A stretch of 64,000 nt of DNA from Phenylobacterium sp. (GCF_030651755.1 NZ_JAUSBZ010000048.1:62001-126000), one strand, 5' to 3'. Counted from the first letter of the stretch, positions 49,783 through 61,109 are shown. Program-made: numbers and translations. Notes: generated from the sequence alone by a model not told the origin.

Positions 49783-49808
49783 CGCGACAATTTCATGAAG
49801 TTTTCGCG
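49783..49808. promoter_or_regulatory. 26-bp palindrome upstream of the TonB receptor
   Basis: CGCGACAATTTCATGAA (49783-49799) continues into GTTTTCGCG (49800-49808). The whole is symmetric at 22 of 26 positions about TTCATGAA, 99-124 bp upstream of the receptor start. It does not match a Fur box as I know it. No regulator gene is next to it, so the cognate protein is unknown. Confidence 0.5.
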
Positions 49809-49910
49809 TCGCAACCATAACGCGAGTTAAATTCGCACTCTGGGTTCCAAGGTTGGCGGGCCTGGCGACCGTGCAACCGGCCTCCACCCCCAGGACGCAG
49901 CGGCAGAGGT

Positions 49911-50729
49911 TCAGGCCACCCGCTTGCGGCCGCCGTCCTCTTCCGGCGCGAAAACGGCCAAGGCGGCGACGTGAAAGGCGACCTGCGCCGGGTCGAGACG
50001 TCGGGCGTCGACCACGGTGGCCAGGTAGCGCTGCAAATCCGCCGCGGCCCCCGCCAACTTCATATCGCCCATCTTGACCGCCACCGACTGCAGGTCGGTT
50101 CCCTGCGCCTTCATGGCGCGCATGGCCTGGGCGGGATCGGTCTCCAGCGCCCCGGCGGCCGATTTGAGGATCTTGATGGCCTGGGACACCCGGCTGCGCT
50201 CAGGGGTGGCCCGGGAATCTGACCGGCGCTTCAGCGCCCCGGCATAGTCGCCGGAGTTGAACCGCCGCCGGTCGGGGCCGACATAGGTCACAGCCTCAAC
50301 CCAGTCCCGGGGCCGCAGGGCGACGGCGGCCAGGCGTTTGAGCAGGTCGCCGGTGGTGAAGGGCTTGCGCAGGAATTCATGCACCCCGGCGTCCCGGGCG
50401 CCGAGCACGGCCGCCGCCGTGGGTTGGCCCAGGATCATGATCACCGGCGCCTGCCGGCAATTGGCCTCACTTCGCCGCAGACGGCGGGTGAATTCGATGC
50501 CGTCGACCCCGCCCCCCTCGGCGTGTTCGATGAAGATGATCTGCGGATCGACGCCCTTGAGCAGCTCCATGCCCTTGCCGGCCGAAGGCGCCACCCAGAC
50601 CTGGCAGTGAGTCAGGCTGCGCATGAGATCGGCCAGCATGCGCCCGCCAGCAGGGGAAGGGTCAATGACCAGCACCCGCTGCAGCGCGGGCGCCATACGG
50701 TCGATCAGCTTACGGTCATCATTGAACAC
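49911..50729 (-). CDS. Response-regulator-like protein with degenerate receiver
   Basis: 272 aa from a GTG start at 50729. Residues about 16-135 have the receiver fold (RVLVIDPSPAGGRMLADLM, GVDGIEFTRRLR, VIMILGQPT, EFLRKPFTT with conserved Lys122). But the acidic pair is reduced to a single Asp23 and the phospho-acceptor position is Glu68 (IIFIEHAE) instead of Asp. The C-terminal half (about 150-272) has no recognised output domain and is helical and Arg/Ala rich. It may be a phosphorylation-independent signalling or scaffold protein. It is divergent from nothing close and sits between purA and the TonB receptor. Confidence 0.75.
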   Translation of the reverse strand: MFNDDRKLIDRMAPALQRVLVIDPSPAGGRMLADLMRSLTHCQVWVAPSAGKGMELLKGVDPQIIFIEHAEGGGVDGIEFTRRLRRSEANCRQAPVIMILGQPTAAAVLGARDAGVHEFLRKPFTTGDLLKRLAAVALRPRDWVEAVTYVGPDRRRFNSGDYAGALKRRSDSRATPERSRVSQAIKILKSAAGALETDPAQAMRAMKAQGTDLQSVAVKMGDMKLAGAAADLQRYLATVVDARRLDPAQVAFHVAALAVFAPEEDGGRKRVA

Positions 50730-50797
50730 GGACGGGCGCTCCCAATGAGGTCACCCTGGCAGGAGCCCGTAAAGAAGCGCTTACGCCGCACCCAAAT

Positions 50798-52087
<1,290 letters not shown>

Positions 52088-52203
52088 TGAGATACGATCC
52101 TTCCGCCTGCCGGGCGGATCCGTCCCGCCCTTCGACAGGGCTCGGCGAGAGGATGTGATCGATTGTGGAACCGGCGGTCAGACGCCGTTGAGGCGGGGGC
52201 CGG

Positions 52204-52809
52204 TCAGAAGCTGTAAATCAGTCGCACGCCGGCCGCGTCAAGGCCCTGGTTCTTTCCCTGGTGGAAAATCTGGGCGTTGGAGATGTGAACCCAGGACAGC
52301 TCGGCGGCCAGCCGTGAGGTGAGCTCATAGCCGAGAGACAGTTCAGGCTGAAACAGCACCTGCGAGCCAAAGTCGATGCGGGTGTTGTAGAGTTCCAGGC
52401 GTCTGGCGATCTCGGCTGGGGTCAGCCCCGGCGCATTGACCGGCGGCAGGCCCGCCTCACCGTCAGTATAGGCCAGGCCAAGGCCAGGACGGACATAGAG
52501 CCGCTCGGTCAGGGCGATGGGCCAGGAGACTCCAGCGGCCACAAAATTGCTGGTGGACTCGCTATTGATCGACACGAAGACGTGGAGTTGCGGGCCGCCG
52601 AAAAGATAGGCGATGGGCTCGGTGCGCAGGCCAAGGTGCAGGTCGACTCCCTCTTCGCGACCCGGCGCCCCTGATCCGATCGCCTCGCCGATGAAGGTGA
52701 CGTCATGGGCGAAAGCGCCCACCAGCAGTTCAGCGGACCGCGCCACGGAGGCGCCCCCGATTCCAGCCATGAGGACGGCCGCCCCGGCCGCCGCAGCAAG
52801 CTTGCGCAT
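52204..52809 (-). CDS. Acyloxyacyl hydrolase, PagL-like lipid A deacylase
   Basis: 201 aa from ATG 52809, with signal peptide MRKLAAAAGAAVLMAGIGGASVARSA. The mature part is an outer-membrane beta-barrel. The PagL motif is near the C-terminus (LSWVHISNAQIFHQGKNQGLD), holding the catalytic His-Ser pair, and the chain ends in Phe (LIYSF). It removes the 3-O-acyl chain of lipid A. Together with the ArnC/ArnT-like genes at 30.7-33.2 kb it suggests active lipid A remodelling. Confidence 0.82.
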   Translation of the reverse strand: MRKLAAAAGAAVLMAGIGGASVARSAELLVGAFAHDVTFIGEAIGSGAPGREEGVDLHLGLRTEPIAYLFGGPQLHVFVSINSESTSNFVAAGVSWPIALTERLYVRPGLGLAYTDGEAGLPPVNAPGLTPAEIARRLELYNTRIDFGSQVLFQPELSLGYELTSRLAAELSWVHISNAQIFHQGKNQGLDAAGVRLIYSF

Positions 52810-52914
52810 TATGATTCGCCCCCAACCCACCGCTATGGGTCGCCGACAGATAAGCACGGCGCCGCCAAGCTTAAAACCATCGCGCGTCGGACGAACGCGA
52901 GCTAATCAGATTTC

Positions 52915-53334
52915 ATGACCCGACCGCGCTTCCACCTCGCCTTTCCCGTCCGCGACCTGGCCGAAGCCCGCGCCTTTTATGGTGAGCTGTTGGGCTGCGC
53001 CGAGGGGCGCTCCAGCCCGGACTGGATCGATTTCGACTTCTACGGCCACCAGATCGTCGCCCATCTGGCGCCCGATGAGGTCGGCCACCATCAGACCAGC
53101 GCCGTGGATGGCGAGCAGGTGCCCGTGCGCCATTTCGGCGTCATCCTGACCCTTAAGGCCTGGCAGGATCTGGCGGACCGGCTGACGGCGGCGGGCACAC
53201 GGTTCATCATTGAGCCGCAGATCCGCTTCAAGGGTCAGGCGGGCGAACAGGCGACGCTGTTCTTCCTGGATCCGTCCGGCAACGCCCTCGAGTTCAAGGC
53301 CTTTGCTGACGACGCCATGGTCTTCGCCAAATGA
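52915..53334 (+). CDS. VOC (glyoxalase/bleomycin resistance) family protein
   Basis: 139 aa. The vicinal oxygen chelate fold starts [22 protein letters not shown] and has [23 protein letters not shown] and [15 protein letters not shown], giving metal ligands His and Glu. No specific substrate can be named. It overlaps the next gene by 4 bp and is divergent from the PagL-like gene. Confidence 0.88.
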   Translation: MTRPRFHLAFPVRDLAEARAFYGELLGCAEGRSSPDWIDFDFYGHQIVAHLAPDEVGHHQTSAVDGEQVPVRHFGVILTLKAWQDLADRLTAAGTRFIIEPQIRFKGQAGEQATLFFLDPSGNALEFKAFADDAMVFAK

Positions 53335-54311
53335 GCGTGACCCTGGCGGATATTCAGGCGGCGGCTGAACGCATCCGGGGCCACGCCATCGAGACGCCCC
53401 TGATCGAAAGCCCGGCCCTCAACGAACGCATGGGCCTGCGAGTCCTGCTCAAGGCCGAGACCCTGCAGCGGGTCGGCGCCTTCAAGTTCCGCGGGGCTTA
53501 CAATCGGCTGGTTCAGCTGTCGGCTGAAGGCCGGACCCGCGGCGTGGTGGCCTTCTCCTCGGGCAATCACGCCCAAGGGGTGGCGCTCGCCGCGCAGATG
53601 CTGGGGATTTCCGCCCTCATCGTCATGCCCAAGGACGCGCCCGGGGTGAAGGTGGCCGCCACCCAGGCCTATGGCGCTGAGATCCGTTTCTACGACCGGC
53701 TGACCGACAGCCGAGAGGCCATCGCCGCGGAGATCGCCGAGGCGCGGGGCTCGGTGGTCGTGCCCGCCTTCGACGACCCAGACATCATCGCTGGCCAGGG
53801 TACGGTGGGCCTGGAGCTGGTGGCCCAGGCGCGGGCCATGGGCGCGGCGCTCGATGTGGTCGTCGCCCCGATCAGCGGCGGCGGCCTGCTGGCCGGGCTG
53901 GCGACGGCGGTCAAGGGGCTGAGTCCCGACACCGCCATGGTCGGCGTCGAGCCGGAAGGTTTCGACGACACGCTGAAGTCCCTGCAGGCCGGCGAACGCA
54001 AGGTGTTCAAGCCCACGGGCCGATCCCTGTGCGACGCCCTGGAATCTCCCTTTCCCGGCGTGCTGACCTTCCCGATCCTGCAACAAACGGTGGCCGATGT
54101 GGCCGTGGTCAGCGACCCGGAGGTCACCGCGGCCATGCGCTACGCCTTCTCGACCCTGAAGCTGGTGGTCGAGCCGGGGGGCGCTGCGGCGCTCGCCGCC
54201 CTGCTGGCTGGTAAGGTCAACACCTTTGGCGGCAAGACCGTGGCCCTGGTCCTGTCCGGCGGCAATGTCGATCCAGACCAGTTCGCCCGGGTGATCGGCG
54301 GCGAAATCTAG
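53331..54311 (+). CDS. Threonine/serine dehydratase (PLP-dependent)
   Basis: 326 aa. Fold type II PLP enzyme; PLP lysine in [46 protein letters not shown], the phosphate-binding SGGGLLAG and VLSGGNVD. There is no C-terminal ACT domain, so it is the short, catabolic or serine-racemase-like type, deaminating threonine or serine to the 2-oxo acid. It overlaps the VOC gene (4 bp) and converges with the RND pump gene (4-bp overlap). Confidence 0.9.
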   Translation: MSVTLADIQAAAERIRGHAIETPLIESPALNERMGLRVLLKAETLQRVGAFKFRGAYNRLVQLSAEGRTRGVVAFSSGNHAQGVALAAQMLGISALIVMPKDAPGVKVAATQAYGAEIRFYDRLTDSREAIAAEIAEARGSVVVPAFDDPDIIAGQGTVGLELVAQARAMGAALDVVVAPISGGGLLAGLATAVKGLSPDTAMVGVEPEGFDDTLKSLQAGERKVFKPTGRSLCDALESPFPGVLTFPILQQTVADVAVVSDPEVTAAMRYAFSTLKLVVEPGGAAALAALLAGKVNTFGGKTVALVLSGGNVDPDQFARVIGGEI

Positions 54312-57300
54312 AGCCGGTCGTCCGGCACGGCGGGGCCCGGCGCTTCCCGAGGCGTGATCAGGCGGCCCAGGCGAGGCTTCAGCCAGCGCTCGAAATCGTC
54401 GACGAACTCATAGACCACCGGCACCAGCACCAGCGACAGGATGGTCGAGGTGATCAGGCCGCCGATCACCGCCACAGCCATGGGCTGGCGGAACTCCGCA
54501 CCCTTTTCCAGGGCGAGCGCCGTGGGCAGCATGCCGGCGGCCATGGCCACGGTGGTCATGACGATGGGCCTGGCCCGTTCGCGGCAGGCCTCGATCAGGG
54601 CCTCCCGCTGAGCCATGCCTTCGCGCTCGCGCTCAATGGCGTACTCCACCAGCAGGATCGAATTCTTGGCCGCAAGGCCAAGCAGCATCAGGAAGCCGAT
54701 CATCGATGGGATCGACAGGGAGAGCTGGAAGGCGAGCAGGCCCAGGAAGGCGCCCCCCACCGCCAGGGGCAGGGCCGAAAGAATGACCAGCGGCTTGAAG
54801 AAGCTCCGGAACAGCAGCACCAGCACCGCAAAGATCATTGAGACGCCGGTGAAGATGGCCAGACCCATGGCGCCAAACAGCTCCTGCATGGCCTCAAGCT
54901 GACCCGTCTCGGCGGGGGCGACCCCCTCGGGGAGGTTCCGCATGATCGGCAGGGCCTGGACCTTCTGATTGGCGTCGCCGAGCTCGACCCCATTCAGCTC
55001 GGCCTGGACGGTGAGCTGGCGGCTTCGGTTCAGGCGTTCAATCCGGGCCGGGCCGGCCTGGAACTCCACATCGGCCACGGCGCCCAGGGTGGTGACGCCG
55101 CCGGTGGCGGTGGGAATACGCAGGGAGCGGATCGCCTCCAGGTCTGTCCGCGCCTCGGCCGGCAGGCGCAGGCGGATCGGCAGCCTCCGCTCTTCAATGG
55201 TCATCTTGGCGACATTGGCGTCGATATCGCCCACCGTCGCCACCCGGGCCACGGTGGCGATCTGCTCGGCGCTGACCCCCAGCCGCGCAGCCTCGGCGGC
55301 CCGGGGTCGGATGATCAACTCCGGCCCAGTGGGAGGCACCGAAGGCCGGGGCTCGGCGATCTCGGGCACATCGCGCATCTGCCACTCAAGTTCGAGGGCC
55401 GCCGCTCGCAGGGCGTCGGGGTTCTCGCTTGTCAGGACGATTTGAAGACCCGCCTGCCCCTGGCCATCGAGGAAGGTCACCCGGGCGTCGGGTATCTCCC
55501 GCAGGGCTTCGCGCATTTCGCGGCGGATTTCCGCGCCGGTCAGGTTGCGGCTCTCATTGAGCAGCACGGTGACCGTACCGCTGCGCAGATCGCTGCCCCC
55601 CCCGCCGCCGCCGCCGGGTCCTTGGGCGACCACGGTGGAGCCGATCTGGGCGAAGATGTTGGTGACCTCCGGGCGCCCGGCGAAGGTCTGGGTGATGTTG
55701 CGCACCACCCCTTCCATATGATCGGCGGTGGCCCCGGGAGGTCCCTGGACGTTCACATAGAGATAGTCGGGGTCGCCCGCCGGCTGGAAGCCTTTGGGCA
55801 GCAGGGGGATCAGGGCGAGAGAGGCCACGAACAGCACGCCGCCCGCGATACAGGCGAGAATGCGGTGATCCAGCGCCCATTCCAGGACGTCGCGGTAGAA
55901 GCCCTTGAACGGCTTGCGCGGATGGGGCGCTGCGGCGGGCTTCAGCAGATAGGCCGCCATCAGGGGCGTCAGCAGGCGCGCCACCAGGAGGGAGAAGGTG
56001 ACGGCCACCGAAACCGTGATGCCGAACTCCCGGAAGAACTGTCCCGCCATGCCGCCCATGAAGGAGACCGGCATGAAGACCACCACGATGGAGGCTGTGG
56101 TGGCGACCACCGCCAGGCCGATGGCGTCGGCGCCCTCAAGGGCGGCCTGGAAAGGCCGCATGCCCGAGACGATCCGTTTCTCGATATTCTCGACCTCGAC
56201 GATGGCGTCATCCACCAGGATGCCCACCACCAGGGTCAGACCCAGCAGGGTGACGATGTTGAGTGAAAAGCCCAGCAGGTCCATCACGAAGAAGGTCGGG
56301 ATCATCGACAGGGGCATGGCGACCGCCGCAATGGCCGTTGATCGCCAGTTCCGCAGGAAGACAAAGACCACCAGGGCGGCCAGGCCCATGCCTTCCAGAA
56401 GGACGTTCTGAGTGGCGTGGAAGCTGGCGCGGGTCTCGTCCACCGACGAGAAGATCTTGGTGAATGAGACGCCTTCGTGCTGCGCCTCCAGCTCGGCCAG
56501 GCCCTCGAGCACGCCGTCCTCGACCGCGACGTCGCTGGAGTCCCGGGTCTTCATGACCATGAAGCCGACCACCGGCTGGCCGTTCAGGCGGGCAAAGCCC
56601 CGGGGCTCAGACGCGCCGTCGCCCACGTCGGCGATGTCGGACAGACGGACATAGCCCCCCTGCCCGGTGGGGATGGTGAGGTCGCGCAGCGCCTCGACAT
56701 TGCCGACCGCCCCCAGGACCCGCAGATTCTGCTCCTGGCCGCCAATCGTGACCCGGCCGCCGGGGGCGTCCAGGTCAAAGCTGCGCAGGGCGTTGTTCAC
56801 CTGGACCGCGGTGAGGCCGCGGGCGGCCAGCCGGTCGGGATCGAGGACCACATTGATCTCTCGGGTCACCCCGCCGACCCGGGCGACCTGAGCGACGCCG
56901 TTCTTGGCCTGCAGGGTCCGGCCCAGGGTGTCGTCCACAAACCAGGACAGTTCCACATCCGACATGGCCGGGGCGGCGACGGCGTAGGTCATGATCGGCT
57001 GGGAATCGAGCTCGATCCGCTGGACGGTGGGCTCGTCGATCTCCCGGGGCAGGACGGCGCGAGTCTGGTCGATGCGCGAACGGACGTCGTCAGTGGCCTT
57101 CTGCAGGTCCTCGCCAAGCTCGAACTCGACGCTGGTGACCGAGACCCCCTGGGTCACCGTGGAATAGATGTTTTTGACATTGGGGATGCCCGCCAGGGCG
57201 TCCTCAATGGGCCGGGTGATCTGCGTCTCCATCTCGCCCGGCGCAGCGCCGCTCTGGGTGACGCTCACCGAGACGGCGGGGAACTGAACGTTGGGGTACA

Positions 57301-57424
57301 GCTTGACCGGCAGATTCCCATAGGAAATCAGCCCCGCCAGGGTCAGGGCGACAAACAGCACCGCCACCGGAACCGGATTGCGGATGGCCCAGGTGGAGAG
57401 GCCTAGGGGGCGGTCAGGATTCAT
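54308..57424 (-). CDS. RND multidrug efflux inner-membrane pump
   Basis: 1038 aa, usual for HAE1-type RND pumps. Twelve TM segments in the standard pattern around two large periplasmic loops. Proton-relay Asp pair in TM4 (LVVGILVDDAIVEVENIEKRI). A PD-loop, IERLNRSRQLTVQAEL and the glycine run before SDLRSGTVTVLL are visible. It is the third gene of TolC-like, adaptor, pump. The start overlaps the adaptor stop by 4 bp. Confidence 0.95.
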   Translation of the reverse strand: MNPDRPLGLSTWAIRNPVPVAVLFVALTLAGLISYGNLPVKLYPNVQFPAVSVSVTQSGAAPGEMETQITRPIEDALAGIPNVKNIYSTVTQGVSVTSVEFELGEDLQKATDDVRSRIDQTRAVLPREIDEPTVQRIELDSQPIMTYAVAAPAMSDVELSWFVDDTLGRTLQAKNGVAQVARVGGVTREINVVLDPDRLAARGLTAVQVNNALRSFDLDAPGGRVTIGGQEQNLRVLGAVGNVEALRDLTIPTGQGGYVRLSDIADVGDGASEPRGFARLNGQPVVGFMVMKTRDSSDVAVEDGVLEGLAELEAQHEGVSFTKIFSSVDETRASFHATQNVLLEGMGLAALVVFVFLRNWRSTAIAAVAMPLSMIPTFFVMDLLGFSLNIVTLLGLTLVVGILVDDAIVEVENIEKRIVSGMRPFQAALEGADAIGLAVVATTASIVVVFMPVSFMGGMAGQFFREFGITVSVAVTFSLLVARLLTPLMAAYLLKPAAAPHPRKPFKGFYRDVLEWALDHRILACIAGGVLFVASLALIPLLPKGFQPAGDPDYLYVNVQGPPGATADHMEGVVRNITQTFAGRPEVTNIFAQIGSTVVAQGPGGGGGGGSDLRSGTVTVLLNESRNLTGAEIRREMREALREIPDARVTFLDGQGQAGLQIVLTSENPDALRAAALELEWQMRDVPEIAEPRPSVPPTGPELIIRPRAAEAARLGVSAEQIATVARVATVGDIDANVAKMTIEERRLPIRLRLPAEARTDLEAIRSLRIPTATGGVTTLGAVADVEFQAGPARIERLNRSRQLTVQAELNGVELGDANQKVQALPIMRNLPEGVAPAETGQLEAMQELFGAMGLAIFTGVSMIFAVLVLLFRSFFKPLVILSALPLAVGGAFLGLLAFQLSLSIPSMIGFLMLLGLAAKNSILLVEYAIEREREGMAQREALIEACRERARPIVMTTVAMAAGMLPTALALEKGAEFRQPMAVAVIGGLITSTILSLVLVPVVYEFVDDFERWLKPRLGRLITPREAPGPAVPDDRL

Positions 57425-58581
57425 TTCGCGGGCTCGGTCTTGGCCTTCGGCGCCGGCGCGGTGGGCGCGCCCTCGGCGCCCTTGCGGACAGGCCGGACGA
57501 GGTCGTTCTCAAGCAGGAAGGAGCCGGCGCTCTCGACCACCATGGCCCCAGCGGCCGGACCCCGCACGAGTTCCACAAGGCCGCCGCCGCGGGCGCCGGT
57601 GGACACCGCCACCCGCTTCACCCGATTGTCCTCGCCGACCACCATGACGCTGGCGCCGTCGCCGTCATAGCGCAGGGCGGTCTCGGGCACGGTCCGGGAG
57701 GCGGCGCCAGCCCCCTCGAAGGCCGCGCTGGCGAAGCCGCCGGCCCGGATCGCGGCGCGACTGGGCAGGCTGATCCAGACAGTCCCCAGCTGGGTCTGAG
57801 CGCTCACCTGCGGGCTGACCAGGCGAACCTGGCCAAGGACGGTCTCGCCGTTCTGCAGAGTGACCTGAACCGATTGGCCGACGCCGATCCGGGCGAGATC
57901 AGCCTCCGACACCTCGGCCTGTAGCTCAATCAGCCCATCCCGGGCGATGACGAACCAGGGCGTGGTTCCGGCGCCGGACTGGTCGCCGGGGCGAACATTG
58001 CGCTGCAGGACCAGACCGGCCACCGGCGCGCTCACCGACAGTCGCGCCTGGCGGGCCCGGAGGTCGGCGAGACCAGCGGCCTGGGCGCGGGCCTGAGCCC
58101 GGGCGCTGCGGGCCTGGAACTGGCGCTGCTCGATCTGTTCGTTGGACAGCACGCCCTGATCTTCCAGCCCGGCGACCCGGGCGGCCTGGCTCTCGGCCTG
58201 CTGGGCCTGCACCTCGGCCTGGGCCAGGGCGGCTTCCTGCTGTTGCAGTTGAGACTGGAGAAGCGCCCCGTCCAACACCGCCAGGGTCTGACCGCGGCGG
58301 ACATAGGCGCCGGGCTCGACCAGGACCCGGGCGACCCGATATCCGGCGACCTCGGCGCTGACGGCGGCCTCTTCCCGAGGAACGAGGGGACCAGAAGCGG
58401 TGACTGAACCGGTGATGGCGCGCGCCTCCACCGGCACGACCGTCACGGCCCGGGCCTGCTGTTCCGCCGTCTCCCGAGGGGCGTCTTCGCTACAGGCGGC
58501 CAGGCCCAGGAGGCTGGCCATCAACACGGCCAGGGCGGGGGCGCCACGACGGGCCGTCGGAGAAGTCTTGATCTGCATCAT
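57421..58581 (-). CDS. RND efflux periplasmic adaptor, lipoprotein
   Basis: 386 aa. The signal LAVLMASLLGLAAC has a lipobox, so it is anchored to the inner membrane. The lipoyl and hairpin domains read AVSAEVAGYRVARVLVEPGAYVRRGQTLAVLDG followed by an Ala/Gln-rich coiled-coil hairpin, then VSAPVAGLVLQRNVRPGDQ. It bridges the pump and the outer-membrane channel. It follows the TolC-like gene by 10 bp. Confidence 0.94.
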   Translation of the reverse strand: MMQIKTSPTARRGAPALAVLMASLLGLAACSEDAPRETAEQQARAVTVVPVEARAITGSVTASGPLVPREEAAVSAEVAGYRVARVLVEPGAYVRRGQTLAVLDGALLQSQLQQQEAALAQAEVQAQQAESQAARVAGLEDQGVLSNEQIEQRQFQARSARAQARAQAAGLADLRARQARLSVSAPVAGLVLQRNVRPGDQSGAGTTPWFVIARDGLIELQAEVSEADLARIGVGQSVQVTLQNGETVLGQVRLVSPQVSAQTQLGTVWISLPSRAAIRAGGFASAAFEGAGAASRTVPETALRYDGDGASVMVVGEDNRVKRVAVSTGARGGGLVELVRGPAAGAMVVESAGSFLLENDLVRPVRKGAEGAPTAPAPKAKTEPAK

Positions 58582-58591
58582 GCCGTCCGCC

Positions 58592-60055
58592 TCAGCGGGC
58601 CTGGGTGTTGGGGGGGAGGCTCTGGGACGGCCAGCCGCCGCCCAGGGCCTTGTAGGCCTGTACCGCGCGGCGCTGGGCCTGAACCAGGGCGCCGGTGTGT
58701 TGGGCGCGGGTGGCGCGCCAGATCTGTTCGGCGCCCAGGGCGGTGTTCAGATCGGTAAGCCCCGCGTCATAGCCCAGCCGCGCGGACTCATAGGCCCGCT
58801 CGGCGCGCACCGCCCCGTCGGACAGGAGATCCACCCTTCGCCGGTCGGCGGCGAGGCGAACCAGCGCGCTCTCCGCCTCGGCGTAGGCGGTCTGGACCAC
58901 CTTCTCATAGGCGATCACCGCCTGTTCGGTGCGGGCGTCCTGAGCTTTGAGGTCCAGCATGAGCCGCGGGATGTTCAACACCGGCTGGGAGACCCCCGCG
59001 CCGATGCTCCAGTTCTGGGTGGTGGCCGAGTAGCCAGGCTGATCGTTGCGCGAAATCCCCAGGCCCGGGGTCAGGGTGAAGGTGGGGAAGAAGGCGAGCT
59101 GAGCATAGGTCAGCCGTCCGGCGGCCGAGCGCACCCGCGCCTCGGCTTCGCGGACATCAGGGCGCCTGGCCAGCAGCTCCCCCGGCAGAGTGGCGGGAAC
59201 CGGCGGTGGGGGCGTGGTCAGGGGCGGGGTTGAAACGCCGTCCAGCGGTGCGGTCCCGCGACCGACCAGGACCAGCAGGGTGCGCTGCTGAGCCTGCAGT
59301 TCGGCCTGCAGCCCCTGAACCTGACTCTCGGCCTGGGCGAGTTCACCGGCCACCCGGTCGGAGTCCAGACGCGCGGCGAGGCCCAGCTCCACCCGGCGAT
59401 CAGCCACATCGTAGAGCGAGCGTTGGATGCGGGCGCTCTCCCGGGCGTCGTCCAACTGGATGGCCAGGCCCCGGGCCTGGAAATAGGCGTCGGCGACATT
59501 GGCGGCCAGGCTCGCCCGGGCGCCTTCATAGGCGAAACGGGCGGCGGCGGTGTCGCCCCGGGCGGCGCGCCGGGCGGCGAAAAACCGCCCAAACAGGTCC
59601 AGCTCCCAGCTGACGTTGAAGTTCGCCTGGTAGGCCTCAGTGGTCCCCGAGGTGGAGAGCCCCGGAATCGAGATTTCCTGCCCGTCGATCTGTTCAGTCT
59701 CGGTCCGGCGGGCTGACCCCGTCAACTGCCCCTGGGGCAGGAAGGCGGTAAGGGCGCTGCTGGCCGTCAGGCGGGCCTCACGCAGGCGGGACGCCGCGCT
59801 CTGCGCGTCCGGGCTACGGGCCAGGGCCTCTTCCACCAGGGCGGTGAGTTCTGGATCGTCGAAAGCCAGCCACCATTGGTCGATCGTCTGACCCGACGAG
59901 GCTTCCGCCGCCAGGGGAAAGGCCTCCGGCAGGGCGATCTGCGCGTCACGGGGTGTGGCGCAGGCGCTCAGGGTCAAGCCGGCGAGCAGGGCGAAGGCGG
60001 TCGACAGACGCATGGCAGTCTTTGGTGGCCTCCGCCGCGAATCGGACGTCATCAT
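58592..60055 (-). CDS. TolC/NodT-family outer-membrane efflux lipoprotein
   Basis: 487 aa from ATG 60055; ATG 60013 (MRLSTAFALL) would be shorter and gives a more usual signal. The lipobox is LTLSAC. The mature part has paired long helices and beta strands of the outer membrane factor family (VEEALARSPDAQSAASRLREARL, ELDLFGRFFAARRAARGD, LAQAESQVQGLQAEL, GLTDLNTALGAEQ). First gene of the efflux operon on the minus strand, divergent from the DUF72 gene. Confidence 0.92.
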   Translation of the reverse strand: MMTSDSRRRPPKTAMRLSTAFALLAGLTLSACATPRDAQIALPEAFPLAAEASSGQTIDQWWLAFDDPELTALVEEALARSPDAQSAASRLREARLTASSALTAFLPQGQLTGSARRTETEQIDGQEISIPGLSTSGTTEAYQANFNVSWELDLFGRFFAARRAARGDTAAARFAYEGARASLAANVADAYFQARGLAIQLDDARESARIQRSLYDVADRRVELGLAARLDSDRVAGELAQAESQVQGLQAELQAQQRTLLVLVGRGTAPLDGVSTPPLTTPPPPVPATLPGELLARRPDVREAEARVRSAAGRLTYAQLAFFPTFTLTPGLGISRNDQPGYSATTQNWSIGAGVSQPVLNIPRLMLDLKAQDARTEQAVIAYEKVVQTAYAEAESALVRLAADRRRVDLLSDGAVRAERAYESARLGYDAGLTDLNTALGAEQIWRATRAQHTGALVQAQRRAVQAYKALGGGWPSQSLPPNTQAR

Positions 60056-60253
60056 AGCTCAGCTTCAGGTTCCGACTGCGCCGGGTTCCAGACCACAGGT
60101 CTGCGACGGCGAGATTGCAAGGTCGATACAAACCGCTTTCGACCTGCGCCGGCGTCTGGCCAGCCGCCTGAAAGCTGGCGCGATAAATGGGCCGGCGCTA
60201 GGGTTGAGACAACCCCCAATTGAGGGCGGCGCGCTCGCAAGGAGTGAAAAGCG

Positions 60254-61063
60254 ATGGGCGGTCAGGTCCGGGTTGGGATCGGAGGATGGACCTTCGAGCC
60301 CTGGCGGGGCGTCTTCTATCCCAAGGGGCTGCGCCAGGCCGACGAACTGGCCTATGCCAGCGCACGCCTGCCGGTCATCGAGATCAACTCCACCTACTAT
60401 TCCGGCCAGAAGCCCGAGAGCTTCGCCAAGTGGGCGGTGGCCACCCCCGAGGGCTTCATCTTTACGGTGAAGGCGTCGCGCTTCTGCACCAACCGCAAGG
60501 TGCTGCGGGACGGCGGTGAGTCCGTCGCCAAGTTTCTGAACCAGGGCCTGATGGAACTGGGCGACCGTCTGGGACCGATCCTATGGCAGTTCATGGCGAC
60601 CAAGCGGTTTGATCCCGATGACTTCGAGGGATTCCTGGACCTGCTGCCCGACCAGCTCGGGGGGCGGCCCCTGCGCCACGCCGTCGAGGTTCGGCACGGG
60701 AGCTTCGCCGACGAGGTCTTTCTGGACATGTGCCGGGCGCGCAATGTGGCGGTCTGCCTGACCGAACATGCTGAGTTTCCTCTCATCGCCGATGCGACGG
60801 CGGACTTCGTTTATGCCCGGCTGATGATGGGCGCCGACGGGATCGAGACGGGATACGCCCCAGCCGCCCTGGACCAATGGGCGCGGCGGCTGGCCATCTA
60901 TGCCCGCGGCGGGACGCCTGACGAATTGCCGCGGGTCAGCGATCACGCCCTCTCTCCAGGGGAGCGGGAGGTGTTCGCCTTCTTCATCAGTGAGGGCAAG
61001 GTGCGGGCGCCCGCGGCGGCCCAGGCCTTGATGGCGCGCCTTGGACCAGAGTCGCCCGCCTGA
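60254..61063 (+). CDS. DUF72 domain-containing protein
   Basis: 269 aa. The TIM-barrel-like DUF72 blocks are VRVGIGGWTFEPWRGVFYPKG, VIEINSTYYSGQKPESFAKWA, FTVKASRFCTNRK, LGPILWQFMATKRFDP, HAVEVRHGSF and FVYARLMMGAD. DUF72 proteins are widespread with no proven reaction; some are suspected nucleases or glycoside-type enzymes. A 13-bp hairpin follows 16 bp after the stop. Confidence 0.9.
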   Translation: MGGQVRVGIGGWTFEPWRGVFYPKGLRQADELAYASARLPVIEINSTYYSGQKPESFAKWAVATPEGFIFTVKASRFCTNRKVLRDGGESVAKFLNQGLMELGDRLGPILWQFMATKRFDPDDFEGFLDLLPDQLGGRPLRHAVEVRHGSFADEVFLDMCRARNVAVCLTEHAEFPLIADATADFVYARLMMGADGIETGYAPAALDQWARRLAIYARGGTPDELPRVSDHALSPGEREVFAFFISEGKVRAPAAAQALMARLGPESPA

Positions 61064-61079
61064 ACGGTGGCCAACGAAA

Positions 61080-61109
61080 GACGCCTCCGCGGCGGACCGC
61101 GGAGGCGTC
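61080..61109. terminator. Bidirectional-type hairpin after DUF72 gene
   Basis: GACGCCTCCGCGG (61080-61092) and CCGCGGAGGCGTC (61097-61109) form a perfect 13-bp stem with loop CGGA. There is no real T-run in either direction (CTTTCG on the minus strand), so it may act on both converging transcripts only with help. Confidence 0.6.
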
